NCBI GenBank assembly: GCA_963802905.1
Contig: CAWDKH010000009.1
Span: 1-64,000, forward strand
Source: DASQFQ01 sp963802905
Lineage (GTDB): Bacteria; Actinomycetota; Thermoleophilia; Solirubrobacterales; Solirubrobacteraceae
DNA: 64,000 bases
Direction: 5' to 3'
Below the pieces are notes generated by a model. That model did not search any database, was not told the DNA's origin, and was given only the letters and a program-made list of their open reading frames with translations. A program made the position numbers and the translations under genes. Shown in pieces: positions 52,507 to 60,224 of the stretch (the first letter of the stretch is position 1; each line of letters begins with the position of its first letter).

Positions 52507-52763
52507 TGATGGACACCTTCCCCGATTTGGGGTCGCTCTCGGACCAGGAGCTGAAGGACCTGATCCAGCAGCTCACGGACGAGGAGCAGGAGGTGTCCTA
52601 CCGGCGCCGCATCCTGCACGGGAAGATCGACATCCTCCGGGCCGAGCTCGTCAACCGTCTGCGCAAGAAGCATGAGGGCGGTGAGGAGGTCATCTCGGGC
52701 GCTGACGTACAGCGACTGACGGACATCTTGGCCGGCCGCGCTGCCAGCGACGACGACGTCTAG
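52506..52763 (+). CDS. RsiG-like anti-sigma factor (c-di-GMP-binding coiled coil)
   Basis: This 85-residue helical protein contains TDEEQEVSYRRRILHGKIDILRAEL. In it the residues Glu-x3-Ser-x2-Arg-x3-His-x3-Asp fall in the spacing of the RsiG motif E(x)3S(x)2R(x)3Q(x)3D, which binds cyclic di-GMP in Streptomyces and Rubrobacter RsiG, here with His in place of Gln. RsiG with the nucleotide sequesters the sigma factor WhiG. The rest is two helices with an acidic end (ILAGRAASDDDV). The partner sigma is not next to it. Single-motif proteins of this size work as homodimers. The assignment is by motif and is good, not certain. Confidence 0.75.
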   Translation: MMDTFPDLGSLSDQELKDLIQQLTDEEQEVSYRRRILHGKIDILRAELVNRLRKKHEGGEEVISGADVQRLTDILAGRAASDDDV

Positions 52764-52789
52764 GGGCCCCTGGCAGGGGGAGCCCGAGC

Positions 52790-53263
52790 GTGGCACGTCA
52801 TTGCCCCGAGTGCGGCTTCGTCGTCGCCGAAGGCGCGAACTACTGCCCTAAGTGCGGTGCGTTCCAGGGCGCCGCTGAGGCGCCGAAGGAGGACGCGACG
52901 ACCGCGACGTACGTGATCGACGACCAGACGGGCGAGCTCAAGCCCGTCGACGTCGGCGACGTCGCGGCGCAGAGCGGCGCGCTCGTGGTCCGCTCCGGCG
53001 GTGGCCGCGTCGGCCAGTCGTTCCCGATGTCCGGCGAGAAGATGACGATCGGGCGCTCCCCGGAGACCGACGTCTTCCTCGACGACGTCACCGTCTCGCG
53101 CGAGCACGCCACGCTCGTACGCCGCGGCGGCGACTGGTTCCTCGACGACTCCGGCTCGCTCAACGGCACCTACGTCAACCGTCAGCGGGTTGACTCGCAC
53201 CGGCTCGCCGACGGCGACGAGCTCCAGATCGGCAAGTTCAAGCTCACCTTCTTCGCACGGTGA
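52790..53263 (+). CDS. zinc-ribbon and FHA-domain protein (GarA-like)
   Basis: The 157-residue protein has an N-terminal zinc ribbon (HCPECGFVVAEGANYCPKCGAF) and a C-terminal FHA domain (MTIGRSPETDVFLDDVTVSREHATLVRR and DSGSLNGTYVNRQRV) that binds phospho-threonine. Before it, ATTATYVID resembles the ETTS-type phosphorylation site of GarA-like regulators. The GTG follows GGCAGGGGGA by about ten bases. It overlaps the MerR gene, as GarA and FtsR do in many actinobacteria, and may respond to serine/threonine kinases. Confidence 0.85.
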   Translation: MARHCPECGFVVAEGANYCPKCGAFQGAAEAPKEDATTATYVIDDQTGELKPVDVGDVAAQSGALVVRSGGGRVGQSFPMSGEKMTIGRSPETDVFLDDVTVSREHATLVRRGGDWFLDDSGSLNGTYVNRQRVDSHRLADGDELQIGKFKLTFFAR

Positions 53264-54042
53264 GCGAACAGGAGACCACCGACCCGGTAGCCGCCGACGG
53301 GGCAGACGTCCAGCCCGAGCCCGTCCAGCGCCAGAAGTCGCTCACCATCGGCGCGGTCTGCAAGGCGCTGCAGCAGGAGTTCCCGGACATCTCGATCTCC
53401 AAGATCCGCTACCTGGAGGACCAGAAGCTGCTGACGCCGCGGCGCACGCCCGGCGGTTACCGGCTCTACTCCCAGACCGACGTCTCGCGCCTGCGCACGA
53501 TCCTGCGCCTGCAGCGCGACGAGTTCCTGCCGCTGCGGGTGATCCGCCAGGAGCTCGCTGCCGGCCGCAGCGAGGGCGCCGAGCAGGTCGCCTCGCCGCA
53601 GGCCGGCTCTGACGCGCGGCCGGGCGCCGCGCTGCGGCGGCTCACGTTCTCGCTGCGCGACAAGGGCGCGCTGTACTCACTCGAGGACGTGGTGGAGGAG
53701 ACCGGCGCCGAGCGGCGGCTGGTGGCCGAGCTTGAGGACTACGGGATCGTGGCCGGCGAGCTGCGCGGCAACGTGCGCTACTACGACGAGACCGAGCGCG
53801 AGATCATCCGCGCCGTCACCGAGCTGTCGCGCTACGGCGTCGCCGGGCGCAACCTGCGCGTGTTCAAGACCTCGGCCGAGCGCGAGTCCGGCCTGCTCCA
53901 GCAGATCCTCGCCCCGTCGCTGCGCTCGCGCAATCCCGAGCGGCGCAAGGAGGCGGTCGAGGCGCTGGAGAACCTCGCGGCGGTCGCCTCGCACCTCAAG
54001 CACCTGCTGCTCGTGCGCGACCTGCGCCGCATCGCCAAGTGA
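53260..54042 (+). CDS. MerR-family regulator (FtsR-like)
   Basis: The 260-residue protein has a winged-helix MerR domain (LTIGAVCKALQQEFPDISISKIRYLEDQKLLTPRRTPGGYRLYSQTDVSRL) and a second helical domain resembling another MerR-like unit (YSLEDVVEETGAERRLVAELEDYGIV, RYYDETEREIIRAVTELSRYG). FtsR, which follows the GarA gene in actinobacteria, activates ftsZ. The position and two-domain shape support that role, but target sites are not in the window. GTG overlaps the FHA gene by four bases. Confidence 0.85.
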   Translation: MSEQETTDPVAADGADVQPEPVQRQKSLTIGAVCKALQQEFPDISISKIRYLEDQKLLTPRRTPGGYRLYSQTDVSRLRTILRLQRDEFLPLRVIRQELAAGRSEGAEQVASPQAGSDARPGAALRRLTFSLRDKGALYSLEDVVEETGAERRLVAELEDYGIVAGELRGNVRYYDETEREIIRAVTELSRYGVAGRNLRVFKTSAERESGLLQQILAPSLRSRNPERRKEAVEALENLAAVASHLKHLLLVRDLRRIAK

Positions 54043-54566
54043 CCGAGCCCGACCTCCGGGCCCTGATCCGCGACATCCCGGACTTCCCGTCCGCGGGGAT
54101 CCTGTTCAAGGACATCACGCCGCTGCTGCTCGACCACGAGGCGGTGCGCAGCGCCGTCCGGCGGCTCGCCGACTGGTCGCGGCCGCGCGACGTCGACTTC
54201 GTGGTCGCCGCCGAGGCCCGCGGGTTCATCCTCGGCGCTGCATTGGCGCTCGAGCTCGACGCGGGCTTCGTGCCCGCCCGCAAGCCGGGCAAGCTGCCGT
54301 CGGAGACGGTCTCGGCGGAGTACATCCTCGAGTACGGCGTCGACGCGCTCGAGATGCACGCCGACGCGCTGGCCGACGGCGCGCGCGTGCTGATCCACGA
54401 CGACCTGCTCGCCACCGGCGGGACGGCGCGGGCGCTGGCCGAGCTCGTCGAGAACCTCGGCGGCATCATCGCCGGCTTCGCGTTCCTGGTCGAGCTTGAG
54501 TTCCTCGAGGGCCGGCGGCGGCTCGAGGGCTACGACGTCCACGCGCTGATCTCCTACGGGGACTAG
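54039..54566 (+). CDS. apt: adenine phosphoribosyltransferase
   Basis: Apt salvages adenine to AMP with PRPP. The 175-residue protein has IRDIPDFPSAGILFKDITPLL, VVAAEARGFILGAALALEL, FVPARKPGKLPSETVS, and the PRPP loop VLIHDDLLATGGTARALAE. All family blocks are present. The start overlaps the ftsR stop and the stop is followed directly by a TTG-started gene. Confidence 0.95.
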   Translation: MTEPDLRALIRDIPDFPSAGILFKDITPLLLDHEAVRSAVRRLADWSRPRDVDFVVAAEARGFILGAALALELDAGFVPARKPGKLPSETVSAEYILEYGVDALEMHADALADGARVLIHDDLLATGGTARALAELVENLGGIIAGFAFLVELEFLEGRRRLEGYDVHALISYGD

Positions 54567-55007
54567 TTGGTCGTCCGCCGCTCGCGCACGGTGGCCGCGC
54601 CGGTCGACGACGTGTGGCGGATCGTCCGCGACCCCTACCACCTGCCGCGCTGGTGGCCGAGGACGCAGCGCGTCGAGGGCGTCAACTCGGGCGGCTGGAC
54701 GTCGGTGCTGGTGACCGAGAAGGGCCGCGCGATCCGCGCCGACTACCGCGTCCAGCTCTCGAAGGGCTCGGAGCGGCGGATCTGGTCGCAGGAGCTGGTC
54801 GGGACGCCGTTCGAGCGGCTGTTCCGCGAGGTCGTCTTCGAGGTCGACCTGGCGCCCGCCGACAGCGGCACGGCGGTCGGGATCGAGACGCGCCAGAAGC
54901 CGAAGGGGTGGGCGCGCTTCGGCGGCGTGATGCTGCGCCGCGCGGCGAAGCGCCAGGCCGACGAGGCGCTGGCCGGGCTGGCCGGGCTGCTGGAGGAGGC
55001 CGCGTGA
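54567..55007 (+). CDS. SRPBCC (START-like) ligand-binding protein
   Basis: This 146-residue protein has the SRPBCC layout: VRRSRTVAAPVDDVWRIVRDPYHLPRWWP at the N-terminus, beta strands in the middle (SVLVTEKGRAIRADYRVQL), and a long C-terminal helix (MLRRAAKRQADEALAGLAGLLEE). Such proteins bind hydrophobic ligands or act as polyketide cyclases; the ligand is unknown. The TTG start follows the apt stop without a gap, and its stop overlaps the FAD oxidase gene. Confidence 0.82.
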   Translation: MVVRRSRTVAAPVDDVWRIVRDPYHLPRWWPRTQRVEGVNSGGWTSVLVTEKGRAIRADYRVQLSKGSERRIWSQELVGTPFERLFREVVFEVDLAPADSGTAVGIETRQKPKGWARFGGVMLRRAAKRQADEALAGLAGLLEEAA

Positions 55008-56611
55008 GCCGCCGCGAGTGCGTGTTCTGGGGCTGGGGCGAGCCGGGTGCCGGGCCGTCGCTGCCCGACCAGGCCGCGGGCTTCCTGCGCTCCGAGCTCG
55101 GCGTCGAGGGCGCGGTGGTGTCGCAGCCGGTGGCGCTGGAGGACGTGCGGCTGCGGCCGCCGGCGCTCGCGCAGGCGACGCGGGCGCGGCTCGCCGAGAT
55201 CGTGGGGGAGGGCGGCGTGCGCGACGACGCCGAGGCACGCGTCGGGCGCTGCCGCGGCAAGTCCTACCTCGACCTGCTGCGCCAGCGCGCCGGGGACTGC
55301 GAGGACGCGCCGGACGCCGTCGTGGCGCCCGCGACCGCGGCCGAGGTGCAGGCGGTCTTGTACGCCTGCAGCGAGGAGGGCGTTGCGGTCGTGCCGTTCG
55401 GCGGCGGGACGAGCGTGGTCGGCGGCCTCGAGCCGTTGCGCGGGCGCTACGACGCGCTCGTCTCGCTCGACCTCGGCCGGCTGGAGGGGCTCGAGTCGCT
55501 CGACGAGCGCTCGCACCTGGCGTGGCTGAGGGGCGGGACGCGGCTGCCGGAGGCCGACCACGCGCTCGCCCAGCGCGGCTTCACGCTCGGCCACACGCCG
55601 CAGAGCTACGAGTGGGCGACGGTCGGCGGCTGCGTGGCCACGCGCTCGGCCGGCCAGTCCTCGACCGGGCACGGGCGGATCGACGAGAACGTCGTGGCGC
55701 TGCGGTGCGCGACGCCGGTCGGCGAGCTGGCGACGCTGGCGGTGCCCGCGACCGCGGCGGGACCGGCGCTCAAGCAGCTCGTGATCGGCTCTGAGGGCGT
55801 GCTGGGCGCGATCACGAGCGTCGGCCTGCGCGTGCTGCCCCTGCCCGAGGCGCACCGCTACGAGGGCTACGCGGTGCGCGACTTCGAGGCGGGCTGGGAG
55901 GCGCTGCGCACGCTCGCCCACGACGGGCTCGCCCCCGACGTCGCCCGCCTCTCCGACGAGGCCGAGACGCGGATGTCGTTCGCGCTCGCGGGCAACGGGG
56001 CGACGGCGCGCGCGATGGGCGCGGTGCTGCGGGGGCGCTGCGTGCTGATCTGCGGCTGGGAGGGCTCGGAGACGAACATCGCCGTGCGACGGAAGCTCGC
56101 GGCCCGCGCGCTGCGCAGCGCAGGGGCGTGGCCGCTCGGCCAGGGGCCCGGCGCGGCGTGGGCCGCCACGCGCTACGCGGGGCCGCACCTGCGCGACGAC
56201 CTGCTCGACCGCGGCGTGATGGTGGAGACGCTCGAGACCGCCACCACGTGGTCGAACCTCGCGACGCTGCGCTCCGCGGTGACGCGCGCGCTCGAGGGCA
56301 CGCTGAACGCCCCGCTCGTGCTCTGCCACGCCTCACACGTCTACGCGACGGGCGCCTCGCTCTACTTCACCGCGTTCGCCGCCCAGGACCGCGACGACCC
56401 GGCGGGGCAGTGGCGGCGGGCCAAGGCGACGGCGATGGACGCGATCGTCGGCGCGGGCGGCACGATCAGCCACCACCACGCGGTCGGCGCCGACCACGCG
56501 CCGTGGATGCCTGCCGAGACGGGCGCGCTCGGCCACGACGTGCTGCGCGTGCTCAAGGAGCGCTGCGATCCGGCCGGGATCATGAACCCCGGCAAGCTGC
56601 TCGCGAGCTAG
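55004..56611 (+). CDS. FAD-linked oxidase (alkyl-DHAP synthase/GlcD-like)
   Basis: The 535-residue protein has an FAD-binding PCMH domain (PDAVVAPATAAEVQAVLYACSEEGVAVVPFGGGTSVVGGLEP, EWATVGGCVATRSAGQSSTGHGRIDENV, and LVIGSEGVLGAITSVGLRV) and a C-terminal cap with GGTISHHHAVGADHAPW, where the His triplet is the active site of alkyldihydroxyacetonephosphate synthase relatives. C-terminal CDPAGIMNPGKL is the family ending. It may act in ether-lipid or hydroxy-acid oxidation; the substrate is not certain. It overlaps the SRPBCC gene and converges with the next gene by four bases. Confidence 0.88.
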   Translation: MSRRECVFWGWGEPGAGPSLPDQAAGFLRSELGVEGAVVSQPVALEDVRLRPPALAQATRARLAEIVGEGGVRDDAEARVGRCRGKSYLDLLRQRAGDCEDAPDAVVAPATAAEVQAVLYACSEEGVAVVPFGGGTSVVGGLEPLRGRYDALVSLDLGRLEGLESLDERSHLAWLRGGTRLPEADHALAQRGFTLGHTPQSYEWATVGGCVATRSAGQSSTGHGRIDENVVALRCATPVGELATLAVPATAAGPALKQLVIGSEGVLGAITSVGLRVLPLPEAHRYEGYAVRDFEAGWEALRTLAHDGLAPDVARLSDEAETRMSFALAGNGATARAMGAVLRGRCVLICGWEGSETNIAVRRKLAARALRSAGAWPLGQGPGAAWAATRYAGPHLRDDLLDRGVMVETLETATTWSNLATLRSAVTRALEGTLNAPLVLCHASHVYATGASLYFTAFAAQDRDDPAGQWRRAKATAMDAIVGAGGTISHHHAVGADHAPWMPAETGALGHDVLRVLKERCDPAGIMNPGKLLAS

Positions 56612-57588
56612 CCGCGCTGCAGGGTGCCGCGGGCGAGCGTCGTGCCGGGCTTGGCCCGGCTGTCGCCCTGCTCCTGCGTGAGCAGGACCCGGCGGTATTT
56701 CCCGACGTCCTTGCTGAAGGTCGTGTCCTGCTGGCGCGGGCCTTGGACCTGGAGCACGCCGTCCTTCGCCACGTCGGGGGTGTCGCCGATCCACTTCGCC
56801 TTGTTGCCCGGGCCGCTGAGCCACAGCGCGTACTTCGCGCCCTTCGGCGTCGCCGGCATCTTCTGCATCTGCACGGCGAACAGCAGCTCCTGCTGGCCTT
56901 GGAGGAACAGCGCGAACACCCCGTCCGCTTTGCTCGCCGCGCCGGTGCCCTTGAGCGCGACCTGGCCGATGGCCTGCGGGGTGGCGCTGGCGGTCGCGGT
57001 GGCGGTTGCCGCGGCCGACTCCGAGCCCTTGCCCTTCTTGTCGTCGTCGCCGCCGAACACGAACAGGAAGAGGACGACAACCACGGCGACGAGCACCCCG
57101 CCGCCGATCAGCAGCGCGCCGCCGAGCCGCGACGAGGACGCGGCGACCGCGCCCTCCGGCTCGGTCACGCCGACCGGGCGGGTGCGCGGCCGTGGACGAG
57201 GGGCAGGCTTGGCCTCGGCGCTCGGCGCCTCGGCCGGCTCGCTCGCCTCTGGCAGCTCCGGCACGGGTCCGAGGCCCTCGAGGCTCGCCCGCACGGTCGC
57301 CGCCCACAGGAAGGCGGCGTCGCTGTCGCGCAGCAGCCGGCGCGTGGCCTGGCGCGGCTTGCCGTTCTGCTGACCGAGCAGGAAGTCGGCGATCCCGGCG
57401 ACCTCGTCGTCGGGCAGCTCGACCTCCGGCGCCAGCGCGCCCAGGCCCGCGTGGGCGCGTGCCCGCACGGCGTCCTCGGAGATCTTCAGCAGCTCGGCGA
57501 TCTGCGCGTAGGAGCGCCCGCGCTGCAGAACGAGCTGGACCACTGCGCGCTGGTCCGGTGCGAGGGCGTCAAGGGGCATCGAGGGCAT
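56608..57588 (-). CDS. membrane protein with sigma-region-4 HTH and RskA-like outer domain
   Basis: Residues 1-60 (DALAPDQRAVVQLVLQRGRSYAQIAELLKISEDAVRARAHAGLGAL) are a sigma-70 region-4-type helix-turn-helix. A proline-rich linker (AKPAPRPRPRTRPVGV) and one transmembrane helix (GGALLIGGGVLVAVVVVLFLFVFGG) follow. The outer domain (VFALFLQGQQELLFAVQMQKMP, GAKYALWLSGPGNKAKWIGD, DGVLQVQGPRQQDTTF) resembles the C-terminal domain of anti-sigma-K factors. No sigma region 2 is present. It looks like a DNA-binding head tied to a sensing tail; how it signals is inferred. A second ATG at 57579 fits the promoter spacing better. Confidence 0.75.
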   Translation of the reverse strand: MPSMPLDALAPDQRAVVQLVLQRGRSYAQIAELLKISEDAVRARAHAGLGALAPEVELPDDEVAGIADFLLGQQNGKPRQATRRLLRDSDAAFLWAATVRASLEGLGPVPELPEASEPAEAPSAEAKPAPRPRPRTRPVGVTEPEGAVAASSSRLGGALLIGGGVLVAVVVVLFLFVFGGDDDKKGKGSESAAATATATASATPQAIGQVALKGTGAASKADGVFALFLQGQQELLFAVQMQKMPATPKGAKYALWLSGPGNKAKWIGDTPDVAKDGVLQVQGPRQQDTTFSKDVGKYRRVLLTQEQGDSRAKPGTTLARGTLQRG

Positions 57589-57591
57589 CTG

Positions 57592-57601
57592 AGGGTAGTG
57601 T
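57592..57601. promoter_or_regulatory. overlapping divergent -10 elements (sigma-4/RskA gene and PaaI gene)
   Basis: TAGTGT at 57596-57601 lies seven bases before TTG 57609 of the thioesterase. On the other strand TACCCT (57597-57592) reads toward the sigma-4/RskA gene, 12 bases before its second ATG. The two hexamers share TA, repeating the arrangement seen between the HD gene and murA. Confidence 0.45.
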
Positions 57602-57608
57602 GCCGCCC

Positions 57609-58016
57609 TTGTCTAAGACGCACTTACCCCTGCAGATCACGGGCTTCGACGCCCTCTATGGCCTCGAGATCCTGTCGCTCGGTGAGGAGGAGGCGACCGC
57701 TCAGGTCCCCGTCCGCCCCGACGTCCTCCAGCCCGGCGGGCTCGTCCACGGCGGCGTCTACGCCTCGATCGCCGAGAGCCTGACGTCGTTCGCGACGTGG
57801 AAGGCGGTCAGCGCCGAGGGCAAGAGCGCGCAGGGGCTCTCGAACCAGACGAGCTTCCTGCGCCCGATCCTCAGCGGCACGATCCACGCCACCGCGCGCC
57901 GCCGCCACCGCGGGCGCACGACGTGGGTGTGGGAGGTCGACATCACCGACGACGAGGGCCGGGTCTGTGCGCTCGTCCGTATGACTGTCGCGGTGCGCGA
58001 GGCGCCTCCCGGGTAA
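57609..58016 (+). CDS. PaaI-type hotdog thioesterase
   Basis: The 135-residue protein has GLEILSLGEEEATAQVPVRPDVLQPGGLVHGGVYASIAESL with the catalytic HGGVYAS motif of PaaI/YdiI thioesterases, then GLSNQTSFLRPILSGTIHATARRRHRGRTTWVWEV. It would hydrolyse acyl-CoA such as phenylacetyl- or hydroxyphenylacetyl-CoA. TTG 57609 is chosen because it lies seven bases after TAGTGT. GTG 57600 is upstream in the same frame but sits inside that hexamer. Confidence 0.85.
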   Translation: MSKTHLPLQITGFDALYGLEILSLGEEEATAQVPVRPDVLQPGGLVHGGVYASIAESLTSFATWKAVSAEGKSAQGLSNQTSFLRPILSGTIHATARRRHRGRTTWVWEVDITDDEGRVCALVRMTVAVREAPPG

Positions 58017-58056
58017 GACGGCCCGCAGGGACCGAACACCGAGGGAGGTAGTCCAG

Positions 58057-58266
58057 ATGGCACAGACCAAGGCACAGCGTCAGGCGTCCGGGCAGAAGGC
58101 CGCCGCGACGCGCCAGCAGAACGAGGCGCAGGCGAACGCGACCGACGCGAAGAAGGCCGCCGGCGAGGCGGTCGAGGCGATCGTGACCGCCGCCAAGGCG
58201 AGCGGCAAGGCCGCCGTCCAGGCCGGCAAGTCGGTCAGCAACCGCGCGAAGGCGCGCAAAAGCTAG
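58057..58266 (+). CDS. small alanine- and lysine-rich protein
   Basis: This 69-residue protein consists mainly of Ala, Lys, Gln and Ser (AQTKAQRQASGQKAAATRQQNE, AVEAIVTAAKASGKAAVQAGK, ending NRAKARKS). It is predicted to be helical and basic. The composition resembles histone-H1-like or DNA-condensing small proteins, but no family motif is certain. GGGAGG is nine bases before the ATG, one of the better ribosome-binding sites here, suggesting strong translation. Its stop overlaps the end of the opposing gene by four bases. Confidence 0.7.
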   Translation: MAQTKAQRQASGQKAAATRQQNEAQANATDAKKAAGEAVEAIVTAAKASGKAAVQAGKSVSNRAKARKS

Positions 58267-58730
58267 CCGCAGGGCTTCGGAGCGCCCTCGCCGAGCCACG
58301 CCTCGGCGAACGTCCGCAGCGCGGGATCGCCGGGCGTGCGCGCGCGCAGCCGCCGGCCCCAGGCGAGGGCCTCCACCGTCTTGCCGCCGCCCGCCAGGAT
58401 CACCGCCTGGCCCGCGGCGGCGATCTCGGCGTCGAACGGCCCGGTGAGCTCGTCCTGCAGCTCCCGCAGCGCCGCCGGCGGCCGCGAGCCCGAGTAGCGG
58501 AGCACGACGTTGCCCAGCGACGTCGCCTGGCGGATCTGGTCCTCGGTGAGCGGCCGCGAGTCGCGCGTCACGCCCGCCGGCTCGTCCGGACAGCGCGCCT
58601 CGGCCTTCTCGCCCGGCCCGCTGGCGCGGCCGACCTCGGCATCGTCGCGAGACTGGAGGATGAGGACGACGGCGAGCACCGCCGCGAGCGACAGCACGAC
58701 GATCAGCAGCCCGCCGAGAACGCGGCGCAC
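58263..58730 (-). CDS. membrane-anchored protein of unknown function
   Basis: The 155-residue protein has one N-terminal transmembrane helix (VLGGLLIVVLSLAAVLAVVLILQ) and an outside helical domain (TEDQIRQATSLGNVVLRYSGSRPPAALRELQDELTGPFDAEIAAAGQAVILAGGGKTVEALAWGRRLRA, abbreviated reading) with two Cys (RCPDEPAG near 46 and the final PCG) that could form a disulfide. No family is recognised. GTG 58730 overlaps the stop of the WS/DGAT gene, so the two are co-transcribed. Confidence 0.65.
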   Translation of the reverse strand: MRRVLGGLLIVVLSLAAVLAVVLILQSRDDAEVGRASGPGEKAEARCPDEPAGVTRDSRPLTEDQIRQATSLGNVVLRYSGSRPPAALRELQDELTGPFDAEIAAAGQAVILAGGGKTVEALAWGRRLRARTPGDPALRTFAEAWLGEGAPKPCG

Positions 58731-60145
58731 TAGGCCCTGACGCGGGTCTTCTTCGCCACGCCCGCCGCCGCGGCAAGCTCGGCGATCGCGTCGCGCAGCG
58801 CACCGGCGAGGTCGTCGAGGTCGGGCAGCGCGTCGTAGTCGCCAAGGAGCCCGAAGTTCAGCGTCCCGTCGTAGGACATGATCGCGATCCCCAGCGCGGT
58901 GTTGCGGACCAGCGGGACCTGCGGGTAGATCCGCAGCAGTCGGCGCCCGAGCATGTAGAGCGGGAACTGCGGGCCGGGGACGTTGGTGACCACGACGTTG
59001 AACGCGCGCTGCGAGGACTGCAGCCGCGACGCCTGCGAGAGCACGGTCGGCGGAGCGAAGCCCGCGAGCTGCGTCAGCATCTCGGCGCCCACGGCCTGGC
59101 CGGACTCCTTGAGCCCCTGCATCGCCTCGTGGACGATCTCGAAGCGCTCGACGGGGTCGTCGGCGTAGACCGGCAGCGGCGCGAACATCGACGTGACGCG
59201 GTTGCCGAGCGCGCCGCGCTCGGCCTCGGCGCGGATCGAGACCGGCACCATCGCCTTGAGCTCGATGCCGTCGACCTCGTGGCCGTTGGCCTGCATGTGG
59301 GTGCGCAGCGCGCCGGTGACGGCGGCGAGCACGACGTCGTTGACGCTGCCGCCCAGCGCGTCCTTGATCGCTTTGAACTGCGCGAGGTCGCCGTCGGCCC
59401 ACGCGAACCGCCGGTGCGGCCCGATCGTGACGTTGTACGGGCTCGTCGGCGCGCCCTGGAGCCCCGCGCGCAGCATCGCCCCGAGGCCGTAGGTGGCCCT
59501 GCCGAGCCGGCCCGCGGCCTTCTCCGGGTGCGCGAACGCGTCGGCGGCGGCCCGCGCGGCATCGATCGGGGTGCTCAGGCGCTCGGCGAGCGCGTCGGCC
59601 ACCAGCGTCGCCGAGCTCGGCTCGGGCCGGGGGAACCACGGCGGCGGGTCCTCCGGCGGCGGTGCGGGCTCCGCCTCGACGTCGAACAGGACCGTCGCGA
59701 TGTCGACGCCCGAGACGCCGTCGACCAGGCAATGGTGGGTCTTCGTGATCATCGCGAAGCGCCCGCCCTCGACCTCGTCGACGAGCCAGATCTCCCACAG
59801 CGGCTTCGTGCGGTCGAGGCGCTGCGCCAGCACGCGCCCGGCCACGTTGCGCAGCTGCTCGAGGCTCGCGGGCGCCGGCAGCGCGGTGTGGCGGACGTGG
59901 TAGCCGGGGTTGAAGTTCGGGTCGTCGATCCAGACCGGCCGCGCCTGGGTGAGCGGCGGGAACGCGAGCTTCTGGCGATAGCGCGGCACGAGGTGCAGGC
60001 GCGAGTCGAGCTGCGCGACGAACGAGTTGTAGTCCGGCGCCCGGCCCTCGAACAGGAGGCACGAGCCGACGTGCATGTGCGCCCCGGCATCCTCGAGGGC
60101 GAGGAAGGAGGCGTCGAGCCCGGTGAGGCGGTCGGGGTTCGTCAT
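58730..60145 (-). CDS. wax ester synthase/diacylglycerol acyltransferase
   Basis: The 471-residue protein belongs to the WS/DGAT family, which makes wax esters or triacylglycerols from acyl-CoA. It starts LTGLDASFLALEDAGAHMHVGS, and the catalytic HHxxxDG is at residues 137-143 (THHCLVDGVSG). Later blocks include LGGSVNDVVLAAVTGALR, VPVSIR and VVVTNVPGPQFPLYMLG, the expected PLW and ND-type motifs. ATG 60145 is chosen over upstream in-frame codons because it starts the conserved region. It diverges from the ECF sigma gene. Storage lipid is the likely product. Confidence 0.92.
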   Translation of the reverse strand: MTNPDRLTGLDASFLALEDAGAHMHVGSCLLFEGRAPDYNSFVAQLDSRLHLVPRYRQKLAFPPLTQARPVWIDDPNFNPGYHVRHTALPAPASLEQLRNVAGRVLAQRLDRTKPLWEIWLVDEVEGGRFAMITKTHHCLVDGVSGVDIATVLFDVEAEPAPPPEDPPPWFPRPEPSSATLVADALAERLSTPIDAARAAADAFAHPEKAAGRLGRATYGLGAMLRAGLQGAPTSPYNVTIGPHRRFAWADGDLAQFKAIKDALGGSVNDVVLAAVTGALRTHMQANGHEVDGIELKAMVPVSIRAEAERGALGNRVTSMFAPLPVYADDPVERFEIVHEAMQGLKESGQAVGAEMLTQLAGFAPPTVLSQASRLQSSQRAFNVVVTNVPGPQFPLYMLGRRLLRIYPQVPLVRNTALGIAIMSYDGTLNFGLLGDYDALPDLDDLAGALRDAIAELAAAAGVAKKTRVRA

Positions 60146-60209
60146 CGCGTCCGATTGTCGCGGATCCGACTCTTCAACACTCGCACCGCCCAACCTTCAA
60201 CAACGTGTG

Positions 60210-60215
60210 TATAGT
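60210..60215 (+). promoter_or_regulatory. putative leaderless promoter -10 of the ECF sigma gene
   Basis: TATAGT is followed by nine bases and ATG 60225. It is the closest to consensus of the leaderless hexamers here. Confidence 0.55.
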
Positions 60216-60224
60216 TCATTGCAC

